Shown here: in pieces, positions 31,118 through 44,567 of the stretch | Layout of the letters: each line of letters begins with the position of its first letter | How positions within the stretch are numbered: the first letter of the stretch is position 1 | Assembly (NCBI GenBank): GCA_964019415.1 | Contig: OZ025872.1 | Coordinates: forward strand, 7,519,322 to 7,583,321 | Origin: Ianthella basta | Taxonomy: Eukaryota; Porifera; Demospongiae; Verongiida; Ianthellidae | Reading direction: 5' to 3' | DNA length: 64,000 bases | The notes under the pieces: generated by a model | What the model saw: the letters and a program-made list of their open reading frames with translations, nothing else | Told to the model about the DNA's origin: nothing | Databases searched by the model: none | Position numbers and translations under genes: made by a program

Positions 31118-33357
31118 GGAGAATTCAAGAGATTCAGCACACATGACAACATCTCTAGGACTAGACCTTCCAGCAGTAGGCTATGTGTGGATGAGTAGAG
31201 GAATACACCAGTAGACCATGGCATGTATTCTATGTCCGATAATACCTTTACAATAGAGGCAGTATCAGCAATGGCTTTAAGGGTACATCGTAAGTGCCAG
31301 TAAAGTGGCATTAAAGGTATACACAGTCCAACTACTAAACCCACTGCTATGTGTGAACTACCACCAGTTCCACAAATCATCTTGTACCACACAACTAAGG
31401 TACCATCACATGACCCAGCTAAGACATGCAGCAGAAGACACTACAACAAAACAGTTCTCCAAATAAAGTCACAAAACAGAGTTATGGAACCCTCATATTG
31501 TAGCCACTGCATTATGCTTAGGAGGATTCACCAATTGTTACTAGTAACTACATATAGCATAAATGCGTGTATGCGTACTGTAGGTTTACGTGTATAAATA
31601 TATATGTATGAGTGAATAATCCATAATGAATGTGAAGTAAGGTGGAGTAACGTTGTAGCTAACACGGTGCATAGGTGGACACAGCATACAGCTAGCAGGA
31701 GCGCTCATTGCAAGCATGTCGAAACTGCTTCCACTGGACACAATGTAACAGAAGATGAATAATAGATAAGTAAAGACACTCTCGCTTGTCTAGCTATCAA
31801 ACCACAACGCAATGTAGACGAGTAGCTCCCAACACATGACAAGCATACAACAGTGGTAGCAGTGCACAGTGCCACACTCGCTGCACTGGCCCTCTCCATG
31901 ACAGTCACAGAAACGTGTGCCATAGCACACGGTGACCAGCTACATGAAATTATTACAAGGTGTACTTAGCTGTAGCTACCCCCGTATTCGAGGGGGGAGG
32001 GTCTAAATTTAACCGCATTCCCCACAAACTGACAAATGCATTGAGTACAAGAAAAATCTCATGTGTCCTATTCTCTGGAACTCACATTGGGCGCACTCAC
32101 CTACAGTCAACTAGCATTCGTGGTCTGTTTCAGACCCTTGGTTTAGGCTCGCGAGGGCAGCCATTCATCACGTGATCAGCAATTATGGCGGCGAAGTGCA
32201 TGTGTAGTGATGACCTATGTGCACGTGATGCAGCGGACTAGACTTAAAGTGCACGTTTCCGAAGTTATGTCAGCAAAATCAACAGTACTGTGGACATAGC
32301 CTCAACCATTATTCGCCATGAACCATGGACCATGTGTGGTCTCGGTCTGCACGTTGAGAAGCTCATGTGGCTAGCCAGCTACGAACGTAGCTGCAGCATA
32401 GATACAGGAAAGGATATATAAAGATGCGGATACACTCAAGAGAACATGGCCATTTCCAATCCCACCCTTTCTGTATGTATGGCTGCAGCTTGTAGCTAAT
32501 TAAATGCAAGTCTGTAAATTCGATGGCTATGACCCTTGTGAATGGGTTGGAAGATTTACATGCTAAATACGCGACTTATGCTCTTACACAAACTGTTAGC
32601 TACCTGTAGTCAATAGCTACTTGTTACATGTGCCACAATTTGCAAGTAGCGCTGGGACTGTCATAAGTTAAACTGGACACCAACCAAAGTTGTAAATGCA
32701 CACCTGAGCCTGCTTGGGCTGGAAGTAAACAGCCTCTCCCATAACTTGCACATCTGGCTCACCATCAACACATGGGTTCATTGATGAGATTACGTAGTTA
32801 CTGGATATGGAAAATTTATACTTGCTGTTTTTCATACTGTCAGCTAAAAACATGTCCGTAGCTGCATGTTGTAGCAATGTAACTATGCTGTGCTAGTTAA
32901 TGCAGTTGCCAACATGAAGACCCCAAGGAAGGTTTACCGCAGTGAGCTACAAAGGGAACTAACAAAGCGAACAAATGTGTACATGCACAACTGCCCATTT
33001 GACCCTATTTACTCATCTCTGAAACACATCATCACCCCAGGAACTGTATGGTTTGTATGTATCATAAAAATGCAGGGAAGAAGGAAATTGCAGACATTGT
33101 GAGGAATGTATCATCCTAGTATGGCTTCATGATAAGACTGTTTAGACCCGACCATAGCCAGCTGCCTATTGTATATAGTGAAATGATGCCAACAGATAGT
33201 ACATTATTCACATAATATATTGTTACATGGCCTCTCCCACTCACATGTCAAAGCATTGTGCACTATACAAAACTACAAGTACAGATACATTATTATTGTT
33301 GCTTACACTATGTATTTAAATACTGTAATAATTGTATAGTACAAGCTGAAGAGTAGG
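31118..33357. other. Gene-poor stretch with one CpG-bearing candidate start region
   Basis: Array similarity ends near 31200. No supported coding region follows. At 32169-32193 a CACGTG E-box and AATTATGGCGGC (YY1-like, typical of housekeeping promoters) occur together, but the frame from that ATG stops after 18 codons. Confidence 0.4.
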
Positions 33358-33364
33358 TATAAAA
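33358..33364 (+). promoter_or_regulatory. TATA box of the collagen-like gene
   Basis: TATAAAA in GTAGGTATAAAAGCAGAC, 50 bp before the ATG at 33414, a normal distance for a TATA-driven gene with a short leader. Confidence 0.6.
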
Positions 33365-33413
33365 GCAGACACAGAGTGGAGAAGGTTCACTCAACTCCAA
33401 CTGTTTCCCTACA

Positions 33414-34384
33414 ATGCCAGCTACCCTACTGCTGCTGTTAGTGTGTGCTATTAACTGCTTCTGGCTGAGTGCAGCCAGCAGTTGTCAAACTCTTACTGGG
33501 CTTCCAGGAAGGGATGGCAGAGATGGCAGAGATGGCATGCCTGGCCCAACTGGTCCACCTGGGTCCCCTGGTCAGTGTGATGTGAGTGAGCACACCATAC
33601 CCATCATTCTTCTGCAGATCAGCATATAAAACTGCAAGCAGGGCAATCTTGTGATATTTTTGTACACATACTGACATGTATGCCACGGTGTCCTCACTAA
33701 ACCATTCCTGTATTCAACTTACTCCCTCAGTGTCCTCCTAATAATGCAAGTGACAGTGAAGGGTGTGGATGTCCTGTTCTGCAAAAGAGGCTACTGACAC
33801 CAAGAGCACTGCATCAGTTTGCTTCTTCCTCAGAACTCACCAATGTTTCTGACAGAGAAATACACTTCACAGCAAGCCAGCTGTACAGCCGCCTTATCAG
33901 ACTTGTTCTAGGTCAACCGGGACAGGTGCCACCAAGTTCAGCCATCAACCTCATGCTCAGTGTGCAGTTGCATTTCCTCCGTTCACCAACAGGTGACTCT
34001 GATCCGATAGTGGCTATCTGCGATGACACCATTTGTAATGCAGTTGCCATTCTTGATGCTGGAAACCACCCCCATCCTTGTTGGTTTGCTATCTTTACAC
34101 CAGGGCCAAATGCTATTAATGTTATTGACTCCACTACCTGCAGTGGAGAGGTCCTTGATGGCCCTGCCTCTAGCACCTCACATCCAAGGATGGTAACCAT
34201 CAATTTTGCCCTAAATCAACGATGGGCATCTTTTAGTATACCAGAAGGCAATGGATTCACAGCATCAGGCACCTTTGACAGGCAGCTGGAGTTCACTCGT
34301 GGCCTAAGCTTGGAGATCTATGGTGATGACGCTGGTGAACAGTACCGGCTGGGGCTCATCAACCTGGAAATCTTTAGACATTAA
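33414..34384 (+). CDS. Secreted collagen-like protein with an unrecognised C-terminal domain
   Basis: Exons 33414-33581 (56 codons) and 33731-34384 (217 codons plus stop), phase 0, donor GTGAGT, acceptor CTCCCTCAG; 273 aa. Residues 1 to about 22 form a signal peptide (MPATLLLLLVCAINCFWLSA). Then comes a short Gly-x-y stretch of about eight triplets (GLPGRDGRDGRDGMPGPTGP...), too short for a fibrillar collagen but enough for trimer formation in collectin- or C1q-like molecules. The rest, about 215 residues, has several cysteines (SEGCGCP, AICDDTICN, HPCW, STTCSG) and a beta-rich look; I do not recognise the fold. Likely extracellular matrix or soluble recognition protein (inference). Upstream TATA box supports the start. 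Confidence 0.8.
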
Positions 34385-37300
34385 TGATTAGAACAAAAGC
34401 TGCAATATACATACAGACTGTATACACTAGGCCACTGCAGTGATTACAAATGTATATATGCTGTTAGTGTATGAATGCAGACAATGTTGCTCATACTATT
34501 CATAGAAAGGATTTGCAAATGTTCCCATTTTTGTATTATATATTATGACAGCTAGGTGAGAGAGCGAGTGAAAAGAACAATTAATGTTATTATAATTACT
34601 ACGAATGATTTATTATAGGAGTATTCATAGTACACACTTTAAATTTGGATCTGCAACTCAGGTAGTTAATAATTGAGCTAGTGATGACAGTATACCTGAT
34701 CTGTTGGTAGACAGTGTAGATTCATGGTATGTGGTCATGCAAGGCTAGATCCCTGTGACTGTTCTCATGCAGTGGTCTAGAGTGCAGGAGCATTACCAGT
34801 CTATAGAGGGGGTTTCCTCTTGTACAGAAATGTCTGTGCCATTCTCAGTCTCAATTTTCCAAATACCATTTATGCCATTCTTCCTGTTTCTAAAAACTGT
34901 TGCAGGAACATGACTTGCAGCCAAAATTGTTAATGACATCACACTGCATATGTACATAGCTCATTGATCTGTTACCAATATCTATAATGTATACCAATTG
35001 TAAACATCTGGCTGAAAACAGCTGACCCAAAGGGTACTGTATAATGTATACTGACCAACTTTAGCTGCTTTACACTGCCAGGCATACACTGAATGCATGC
35101 CAGCCACATACTAGTAATGTTATTCACTAGGGGTCCCGTAGTATTGTTGTTGGTTTGCTAGAATTAATACACCTGGAAGAGGTCATTGAATTTACCTTGG
35201 CACACTTACAAATCTTTGTACAAGGTATGGCTAGTAACAGAGGTTTGCACAGAACACTATGCTGTTGTCTTGGTCTGCAGCTGAGCATCATCGTACACAG
35301 CACATGCATGGTTGTCTGATTTGCGAACTGATTCACTAGCTATAGTGGCAAGTGACAGGAGTGTCACAAGCTCTGGCACTCAAAGAAAGAGTGGACTAGG
35401 ACTACATAGCTGCTAAGTTCCTGAAACCAATTCTAGGCAAAACAAATAGTCTGGATGAACTATATATACCAACAGATCTGGTCATGTACGCTATACACTG
35501 CCCTGGGTGGGATTAAAGACTACATTTGAGCATAACAATAGCAGTCATCATGAGACAGACAAGCATTCATTCACTGACAATCCTTATTCTCAGATCATTG
35601 ACTAGATAATATTATTGATGTGAACAAATTTGAGCTTGGTTTCACTGTACTTGAATTCAATCCATTAATAGTAAGACTAGCAGTTAAAATTTGTCAGATT
35701 ATGAATGTATTATACATTGTTGTGAGAATATTGCTAATTGATGGCAGATGGTTTGCTGTATATAAAGCACATTATAACTTGCATTGTACATGTTGTATGT
35801 ACTGTAGCTAACAGAGCTAATCAATCCACACTGGGAGGCCTTTGGTAGAGCTAGGGTTACAACTACTCAATCAGAAGTATTCAATTATCCTGCATGAATG
35901 TCAGGTCATCCTGTATTGGTAATGTTAGTAGGTGCTATTTGTGTAGGCAATACAGTTACCATAGTGATGTAAACCATAGTTAAATGTCGACAGTGTTACA
36001 GTACTACCATGTACTGCTTCCATCTTTAATAGGTCCTCATATCTGGTACACAATGGGGCAAGTACTGGACCACCTGAACACAAAACACCGCTTTAGGCCA
36101 ACTATGAGCAGTTTGGGAGTATAAGTCTCTAATTTCAACTAGTGTTGCAGTAATGTATTAGCAACATTAGAAGTGACTGGTATAATAGTAAACAACTTAC
36201 GCACAATTACATGCACAGCCTGGCACACACATTATGTGCATTAGACATACATTAAACTGAATATGACCACCACACACTTGCACACAATGCTATATAGTAG
36301 ATATGCACCAATTCAGCATGTGAGCGTATACGTACTGTATGTAAGCACAAACACAGTTCATGCAGAAGAGGTGTTTACTAAAATAAACTAAAGATTTCTC
36401 TTGAGTGTAGCAGAAATGACCTTCCTTACACTTCTGAAGACTTTTACAATATATAGACAATGATATGGTGATGCTTTCTGCACACTAGACAGCTTGCAGT
36501 CCTGGGATCATTGCATGTAATAGTGCATGTGAAACAAGCTTTATCTAATACTATAATACTGTATGTACATAAGAAGCAATCATACACAGTCACAATGATG
36601 TGTACTAGATATACCCATGGACATAACCATGCAGGAATGTATTTATGTAGTGTAGAAGGCACCATACCACCTGTTACATCCTTCCTCTTTATGTAGGTGA
36701 CGGATATGGCAACATGAGACATCATACCTTATAGTGTGGCAGGAAGTGCTAGGTTGTGGACCATGTGTACACACTGCAAAGTCAGTACTAGTGCTAGTCT
36801 GACGTAGGCTAGCCATTTCAGCCGTTTTATGTTGTGTGCAGAATGGAGACTGGAAGTGGTCTGGATCGAGACTAACTCAGTGCAAATGATCACGTATGTG
36901 CATTATCACGTGACAAGCCAATGACCATACTGTTATGGTCAACTAACTCTTCTAACCCGTCACACAAACACTCCATGAATGATGCGTACACATACAGTAC
37001 AATGGCTCCTGCCTCCCAGAGCCAATACTTACATGTACACATGCACATGTTTGTTATGTGTGAGTGCTCATTCTCACCCACTTTAGAGTGCATATATGTA
37101 CGTATCAAAGCACAGAACATTTTAGCCTGTGCAGCAGTGGAACAGCATATGCATGCGATAGGCCATGTAGCAGTCAAGTGCACAATCAGGAAACAATTTT
37201 GAAATTGTTGATTATGAAACTGATATAATTACAGTACATGTACATGACAGTACAGTATATGAGGTGGGATGCAGTAGATTCTGTCTAAGACAGCCAACTG

Positions 37301-38930
37301 TGGGCCACTTATAGCTGGCCTTTATAGAGAGGTGGCTGCATTGCAGAGGTAAATAGACTGCAATGTTCTAGTGCTAGCTATGTTAGTGCTATTTAGGCCC
37401 AGGAGGCTGGCTGTTACAGCAAGAGAGGTGGCTATCATACACAGTGACCATCTTGGACAGGTTTCACTGTATAACGGTGGCTGGGCAAGATGTGACACTA
37501 TCTGAATGGAAGTTGCCTTCATCACTAAATCATTCAGGAATTGAAACCAGCCCTACCATGTTCTGCACATTCCCTTTTCCTTCAGCTTTCTCCTATCCAC
37601 TAACTTTGCTTTTCATAAAATTATGTACAGTGTCCAAATATATCCAACAATACCATGCAATGCTGTGCATTGCAATGTCAGTACCCCCCGGCCCCCCCTC
37701 CCCATTCTTCCTGAACATTTTCAGCCTGCTAGTGCATGTACAGAATGCATGTGTTTCCCAAAACTACAGTATCATCTTTGTACCTTTGTTCGTTTTCTAC
37801 AAAGAAACACTGTTCTACATGTAAGAACAAAACATTATCCCATCTTAATAAATTAATACTGCTATGGAATGAGAGAAACACCTTCGCCATGCTGCTGCAT
37901 GTTAGCTAGCAATCCTGCAGCAAACCAGCGTGAAGTGGGTTGCATATAGTGTAGCTATGCATGCTTATTGTTGAACATTGCATATCTGTTTGCATCATTA
38001 GGACAAGTTACTTTGAGCATACATTATCCATGAACTGGGAAGCGATGAGGATTGAAGCTAGCTAGGTAGGGAAGACGACATTGCACTCTGATAGTACTAA
38101 CTTCATTACATTGTCCTTTCACTTAAATTTGCAGGAGCTCCAATAACCTTGGGCCATCACACATAATTATGTGTTTCAACATACGTACTACAGTAGAGTG
38201 TGCTGTATAGTAGTTGACCAGATATAGAACCTCGTACTGACCATTGCCATAGCCACCAGAGTATATAGTCAGGTAAGATGCAGGTTCATTACTAACAAGC
38301 TCTCCTCTTGGGGGGGAGGGGGGAGGAGGAGGAGGCTAGGGCATGTCATGCTCCAAGGAATTGTTGTGATTTCTTGTTTTCTGTGACTGTTCTGCTAAAT
38401 TTAGGATGCACTTGGAGCAATATCTATGGTCAAGTGCTTGCATGCTAGTGATAATAGACACTGCACTCAGCATGGAGCACTACTGGGATAGGCATAAAAT
38501 GCAGGGGGGGGGGGGGGGGGGGGGCTTCCCAAAACTGAACCTTTCAAATAAGTCAAAGCATGTGTAATACTTGGTACAGATCACATGATGACAGATGATG
38601 TCGTGCAGCAACAGCTGACTGCCTTTGATTGTTGTAGAATTGCAGAAAGGAGAATTGCTTTAGCATACAAGTGACAAATGCTTTAAGTATGGCAATGTAA
38701 AGGTAAATATATAGTACTCAAGTACTTGACTTGATCTAGTGTGAAACTGTTCACGTGTATAGTGCAATATAGCCATTTAATGGAGAGGAATCTTTACAAC
38801 TGTTGATAATGTGCAAGTAAGAAGTGATGCAGTTAAGAGTGGATCAACCACACCAGTGGCTACGGCCCTGCCAACATACCATATGCCACACTGATATTCC
38901 TAGCTATTCTGAGCGTGATGGTATTTCCTG
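34385..38930. other. Long gene-poor stretch with a dispersed repeat
   Basis: No supported gene on either strand. 37265-37480 carries, in reverse, the repeat found at 19015-19205 (shared TTTATAGAGAGGTGGCTG). A G-run of about 20 lies near 38504-38524. Confidence 0.45.
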
Positions 38931-38933
38931 CAG

Positions 38934-39071
38934 GTCACCGCTTGGTGCTGCAGTACTATGGCAGCAGAACTGCCTACTCATAACCACCTGCTACCATTAC
39001 AGCCCAGGATGGAGGACATTCCTACGACAGTACACAAACTGTTCCACCAACAGGCTTGCATTCTTCAGATG
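38934..39071 (+). other. Candidate isolated exon (unproven)
   Basis: An acceptor (TATTTCCTGCAG) and a donor (CAGATG|GTGAGC) bound 46 open codons in phase 0 that contain MAAELPTHNHLLPLQPRMED. No partner exon could be joined with confidence, and no domain is recognised. Confidence 0.25.
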
Positions 39072-39491
39072 GTGAGCATTACAGCCATATTAAATCACTT
39101 CTAACTTAATCACATGCTTGATGCATGCAAACAGTGCAGTGTTAGCCCAATCTGTACTGCTCTGCTCATGGCATGCGCATATACACAGACACAGACATAC
39201 AGTATAAAACATACACATGAAACATTGATTCCCTAACAACATGACACAAGCTGTTTCAATTATGGTACCATTAGGTCTCATAAGTAGTGTGACATCAGTA
39301 ATTGCTGGTCATTATGAAGAACCATCACCATTCAAGCAAGAAGGGCTACCACCAGAAAAAGGTTTATGGTGCCACAACCATTCTAACTGCAACAATTGTA
39401 AATCTTGTGCTTATAATCAAGACATTTGGAGCTCCCACTCTGGAAGAGGGCCATTGCTGGCAGATGTGTATGCAGAGTCAGTGTGTGTGCT

Positions 39492-39800
39492 TGCGTGTTG
39501 TGTGTGTGTGTGTGTGTGTGTATCATTGTACTGCATTCGCAGAGGTGAACCTAATTAGTGCATGAGACAGTCTGCAGAATAGAACTTGCACTGTCGTCCA
39601 TTGTTCGTATACGTATCTATGCAATACATAGCTAGTGCTAGTAGTAGATGAACAAGACCAGAATGTCATCACAACACACACTAACAACACACACACACGC
39701 ACACAACACACACAACACACACACACACACAACACACAACACACACAACACACACACACAACACACACAACACACACACAGATGCACACACACACCATTT
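39492..39800. repeat. (GT)n and (CA)n-rich low-complexity tracts
   Basis: A GT run at about 39497-39521 and an impure CA tract (ACACAC/AACACAC) at about 39671-39797. Open frames across them are artefacts. Confidence 0.9.
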
Positions 39801-41430
39801 GCTGCCCACAGCAACAGACTGCCTCACAAATATAGTGGAAGCTCCTATTACTAACACATGCCATAGCACTACAGCGACATTCTCCCAAGTGGAAGATCCC
39901 ACATGCTGTGACCGCATGGTGATGCCATACAAGTGATGATATATGTAGCAATAGTGTGATAACGGAACAGCCCACTCTCATGAACACCTTCTAATGTTAC
40001 ATTCCCCTATTGTTCATTGGCTGATAAGCGCCCTATTCAATAAAGTGCAACACTATCTAGCTGTCTGGAGGACATCCCAACGGAAGTAGCTACAAGCTGC
40101 AACTGCTTGTTGATCTTGAATGCCAAGGCTATCAATACCTATCCTCCCACACTGGGTATAACATCCAAACTAATTCTGTCTAACATTGTCTATCATCACA
40201 TACTTGCTGTTTGTGAGCAGAAAGATTCAGAGACACTCTAGATAAATTCCATGCTTTATGGCAATCAATTAAAAATGAGAATGACTATAATTATAGATTA
40301 CAGAACCATGTGTTTAGTAGCTTACAGTAGTTAGTAATAGTCTGTGATGGGCAGCCATACTTTGCACATCATCCATGGACAAACCACCTTTTGGTTAAAG
40401 ACCTTTCCATGCACACAGGTATCATCAGGGAAGTGCCATTTAGCATATTTTGGTAAAGTGCATAGTGATTTGGTCCGTAGGTCTTCCCAATGATAAAATC
40501 CTTTAGTTTTGTCGTCACTACAAACACAATTGTGTATATCAATGGAATTAGTGCATGCATGTCAGTGTGTATGTATAAAGCACACAATGTGTACATACAG
40601 TACATAATACCATGTCAGTGTGTATGTATAAAGCACACAATGTGTACATACAGTACATGATACCATGTCAGTGTGTATGTATAAAGCACACAATGTGTAC
40701 ATACAGTACATAATGCTGTGATGCAGTCTGTACTTTGTCAAGTACACATGTAAAGAAGCATTTCACACCTAATACAAATAATCTATGTATGCACATAATA
40801 CCAAATTACACACACAATTTTTCACAGTCACTCCTAACATCGATGTGCCAAAGTTGATAATTATCAACCCGTGCAAGAGCTTAACAACCTGCAATTGGGC
40901 TGAAGTATGATGTGCTTACATCCGGTCAGCATGCTTGGTATTCCACATGCAGGGACACCTTCACCTTCTGCTGTTGCAAATTCCACATTATCCGTTTTGC
41001 TTCTGTAATTTAACAGCTTGCATGATGTGGATTGCTTCCATGCTAGAAACCATGCCATCATTCAAGCTCATTACACTCACAGCAAAGCGGGTCATTTTGA
41101 ACAATCAGATTACAAAAGAGTCGATTATAGGCAGCCTGTTTCCTGTCTCTCTTGTATTATGTAAAACACAATCAGTGAAAGGCATAGTACCAGAGGAGAT
41201 GGCCAACTCCTCCCTCTTCCTTATGCTGACAGGTACCATCAGTTTGTGGGTCAACTTGTCCTAGGCTTTCTGACATAAGCACTACTCAGACCCACCCAAA
41301 GTGTATTTCAACTCAATCCAAGATTGAGATCTGCACTTTGTATTTCACTGCGTCACCATGGTAGTCGAACCTGGTTCATCTCCATTAGTGCATCTCATCT
41401 GCAATTCAGGTCTCGTCTGCCCCTCTGCAC
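39801..41430. other. No supported gene
   Basis: Apart from the 53-bp tandem repeat, frames at 40864-41264 on both strands were read; neither has a recognisable domain or a clear gene structure. Confidence 0.4.
40559..40712. repeat. 53-bp tandem repeat, about 3 copies
   Basis: Units begin GTCAGTGTGTATGTATAAAG at 40561, 40614 and 40667 and end in CATACAGTACATAATACCAT with one or two mismatches between copies. Confidence 0.92.
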
Positions 41431-41433
41431 ACA

Positions 41434-41470
<37 letters not shown>
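41434..41470. repeat. (CA)n microsatellite
   Basis: About 18 CA units. Confidence 0.95.
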
Positions 41471-41472
<2 letters not shown>

Positions 41473-42397
41473 CATACCATAACTTACAGTATCTGAAGGC
41501 ATTCAGCTCAAGAGAGCAGGCCAAGAAAAGTTCACACTTGTGCTTGTAATTTGACAAAGCAACAAACAATGACATGAGCTATGTGCACATGCAGTTGGCA
41601 CAGGTAAAAGTGAAGGTACAGGCAAGAATGCAGAAATGCAGAAATCCAACTCCATTCATTTTACGTAATAAAGTCACATAAGTCTTGTACATATGTCTCT
41701 TTGACTACCTAAACTTAACAATAAACATTACCTCTAAACTAACCTTACCACATTTCTAATGGAGCCTATTAACCTTTTGCAACACCACACAGTGCAGCAA
41801 TAGTGTGATATTAGAATTTGCCTAGAAGCATTTCAAAGAGATGATATAATCATAGTTTCTCAAGTATTATTCATAGTTTCCAGGTAGGGGAATCAACACA
41901 TGTATACCACAACACAGATAGAGCATGTGTGTCAATTGCAATGCAACCTTGTCTACCTATTTCTGAGATTTACAAACAATTTGTCAATAAGCCACTGGAT
42001 CACCATTACATTACATGTAATGTCACTAACTGTGACATCTATCAACTTAAATGTAATTTGAATTAAATTAGTATTGGCTTGTAACATACAAAAACACCTA
42101 CTATACACGACAGACGCAGGACACATGAGACACAGTCAATGTTGAACGCAAACTACTTGTTGGTTTGTAAGACCATTTCTTCTCAGCCCACTCAGTGGAC
42201 TGCTTTTGGACTCTCAATGTCACATGTACTCATTCTGACATTGTGAACTCAAAACTTCAATTAAAGTTGAAGAACTATAAAACATAGGCGAATAGTTTGT
42301 GGACAACTATAAAACATACTGCACACGTCAAACGTTGACTGGAAGACACAAGACTATGATTACACTAGTGCCTAACACATGTGCTTGCAGAGTCACT
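41471..42397. other. 3-prime flank of the NHL gene; no other gene seen
   Basis: AT-rich; includes AATAAA-type signals on the minus strand within the first few hundred bases beyond the stop at 42398. No other supported feature. Confidence 0.4.
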
Positions 42398-44053
42398 TTA
42401 AGAGAAAACCTGTACACGGCCATTTCCAAGCTCAGCTATATACACCAGTCCTCCATTGTCAACGCATATCCCCAGAGGTCCACTAAGCATCCCTACATCA
42501 GTTCCCATCTCTCCAAAGTCATGAAGCAGTTCACCTCCTGCAGTGTACACCATGACAGTGTTGGAGCGCTGTGAGGTGATCAACAAATGGTTGTCACTTG
42601 TAGAAGCAATGTAATGTGGATCATGCCTTATCTTGAAATCTCTCTGAAACATGCCTTCTTTAGACCACACGCAAACACGAGGCCTTTTGTAACTGCCATC
42701 AATAACATATAGCAAACCATCTGCGCCAACTGCTATGTCACGAGGTACTCCAAAACACTCCGGACCACTTCCTTTTGAACCAAAAGCAAACAGAAACTTG
42801 CCAGTTTCATCATAAACTGTGACTCGATGGTTGCCTAAATCAGCGATATACATGACATCTTCTGGGCTAATGGACAAACCCCACAGCTGGCTAAAATTAT
42901 CACCTTCACTGCCTACGTGCTTTATAGTTTGAAGGAGTTGCCCATTAATAGATAACTTGATAACTGTGTTGCAGCGATGACTTGTGGTCCAAATGTTTCC
43001 TTTTAGATCAAAAGCAACACCAAACAAGCCACCACTGAGCACACCTTTTCCAATGGTCCTGACCAGCGAACCGTATTTGGTTAAAAGATGAACACAATCA
43101 TTTTTTGCCCCATCTGTTACAGCAATCATGCCCTCACTGCTTACTGCCACTGCCCAATACCAACCAGTATGAGGATGGTGTTGGATGACTTTCCAGCACC
43201 GTCCAAACTGCCTCCAGTCCCTGGGAGCGTGCTTCACCTGTAGGTGTAATAAGGCACTCACATTGAAGTACACACCATAATTCAGATTATAGCTATAATA
43301 TACTTCACAGAAACAAAGGGAAATGTGTACTCATGAGTGTTCATATGGTATATGAGGACTATGCACCTACTGAATGTAGAGAGTGCTACTGCACTCTCTA
43401 ATACTCAACATAGCAGGGCCGTGTGTAATATTCAGGTCAGAACAAATCGACCGGACCAGACCAATACATTAGATAGGGGCCTGTGCAGTCAATCAAAAGC
43501 TGCTACTCACACTTTCGCCCCTTGTATTGACTTGTCTTACTCTCCATTGGTACGGACAATGTTGTAGGGGATCAATGCTAAATGGTTCAACATAGTGAGT
43601 TGACCTTGCACAAAATCAACGTGTAGCAGAATCAATATATTAGAGCTGAAGGCAAGACGTTTCGGCTTCGTAGGCCTTCGTCAGCTGCAAACAAAATGTA
43701 CCTGTTTCGTATGCAGCTAACGGAGACCTAGCTACCATGTGTCACTAGACCATCACACCATAGATCCTCTATCTATGATCACACACACATAAAGCTGTGG
43801 GCGTGGAGGTGTCGCTGCGGCAGATTAGTAAGTGCTAGCGCAGGGCTAGCGTGCACAAAACACTCACCCATTGAGCTGCTACCGTCTGACCTTCCCGGCC
43901 TGGGGCAGGCTGTTCGCCTCCAGGTTTTGCATCCTCCTCTTCCGTGAAAGCTCTATCAATGTTTCTAAATACCTCGTCTAGGTGCCGAACCGACTCGTAT
44001 TGCTCAGTAATCACATCATCTTCTTCCCGAAGCACCTCATTTGCTGCCATCAT
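42398..44053 (-). CDS. NHL-repeat beta-propeller protein
   Basis: Two exons on the minus strand: 44053-43868 (62 codons from MMAANEV) and 43237-42398 (279 codons plus stop), phase 0; donor CAATGG|GTGAGT, acceptor CACCTACAG; 341 aa. The first exon is acidic and probably disordered (EEDDVITEQYE, TEEEDAKPGGE). The second holds about six NHL-type blades with motifs such as WAVAVSSEGMIAVTDG, GVAFDLKGNIWTT, WGLSISPEDVMYIADLGNHR, RDIAVGADGLLYVIDG and LGICVDNGGLVYIAELGNGR. TRIM-NHL proteins have RING, B-box and coiled coil before such a propeller; none is present, so this is a propeller-only relative. Such propellers bind proteins or RNA. The start codon lies in a CpG-bearing region that resembles a promoter. 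Confidence 0.85.
43640..43740. mobile_element. Short MITE-like relic
   Basis: Carries GACGTTTCGGCTTCGTAGGCC, TTCGTCAGCTGCAAACAAAATG and TGCAGCTAACGG, related to the element at 4605-4770. It lies inside the intron of the minus-strand NHL gene. Confidence 0.45.
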
Positions 44054-44240
44054 AGTATTCTCGGTACTCCGTCAGAGCATAGATAGTGTGGTTTTTACTA
44101 TCGATGGTCAGAAGACCGTCGTTTCCGCCATGTCTATAATTACGTCATTGGTCACCTGACAATTTATCTATGGTTGGCCAATAGCAGGGGGGTCGGTCAA
44201 GGTCACGTGTGTCCGCAAGATGGCCGACGTGGCTGCTCTT
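44054..44240. promoter_or_regulatory. CpG-bearing promoter-like region, possibly bidirectional
   Basis: Directly upstream of the NHL gene start (minus). Seen: ATTACGTCATTGG (CRE/ATF-like) near 44138, CCAAT at 44178-44182, CACGTG at 44204-44209 and CAAGATGGCCGAC (YY1-like) near 44217. The last one contains an ATG on the plus strand but its frame stops after 14 codons. Sites are consensus matches only. Confidence 0.4.
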
Positions 44241-44567
44241 TACTGTGCATTTTACCTATACTAGCTAAGAGCAGACATATTTCGAGAAACACGTTGCATC
44301 GCTTGTTTCTTTGCTTCTGAGCACACAGTTGGACAAGGGCTATTAGAAAATGGACCCTTCCCCGCCCTTCCCCAGCATCTAGGTAGGTTTTGCGAGCATT
44401 TTCCAACACCGGTGTACGAGTGTTCGCTGATGCTGGCTACGAGGCAGATGGAGCCTAATCTGGAGTACTGAGCAAGGGCTCCTGTGGAAGTGACTCCTTA
44501 GAAGCTGGTAGCGAGTCCTCATTGATCACTTCAGGACTGCAAGACTGATAGGTTGACTGCTTCTGCA

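Noticed and set aside
40864-41264. Overlapping sense and antisense frames of 65-109 codons
   Set aside because: No domain, no splice partners, and both strands are equally open; probably chance.
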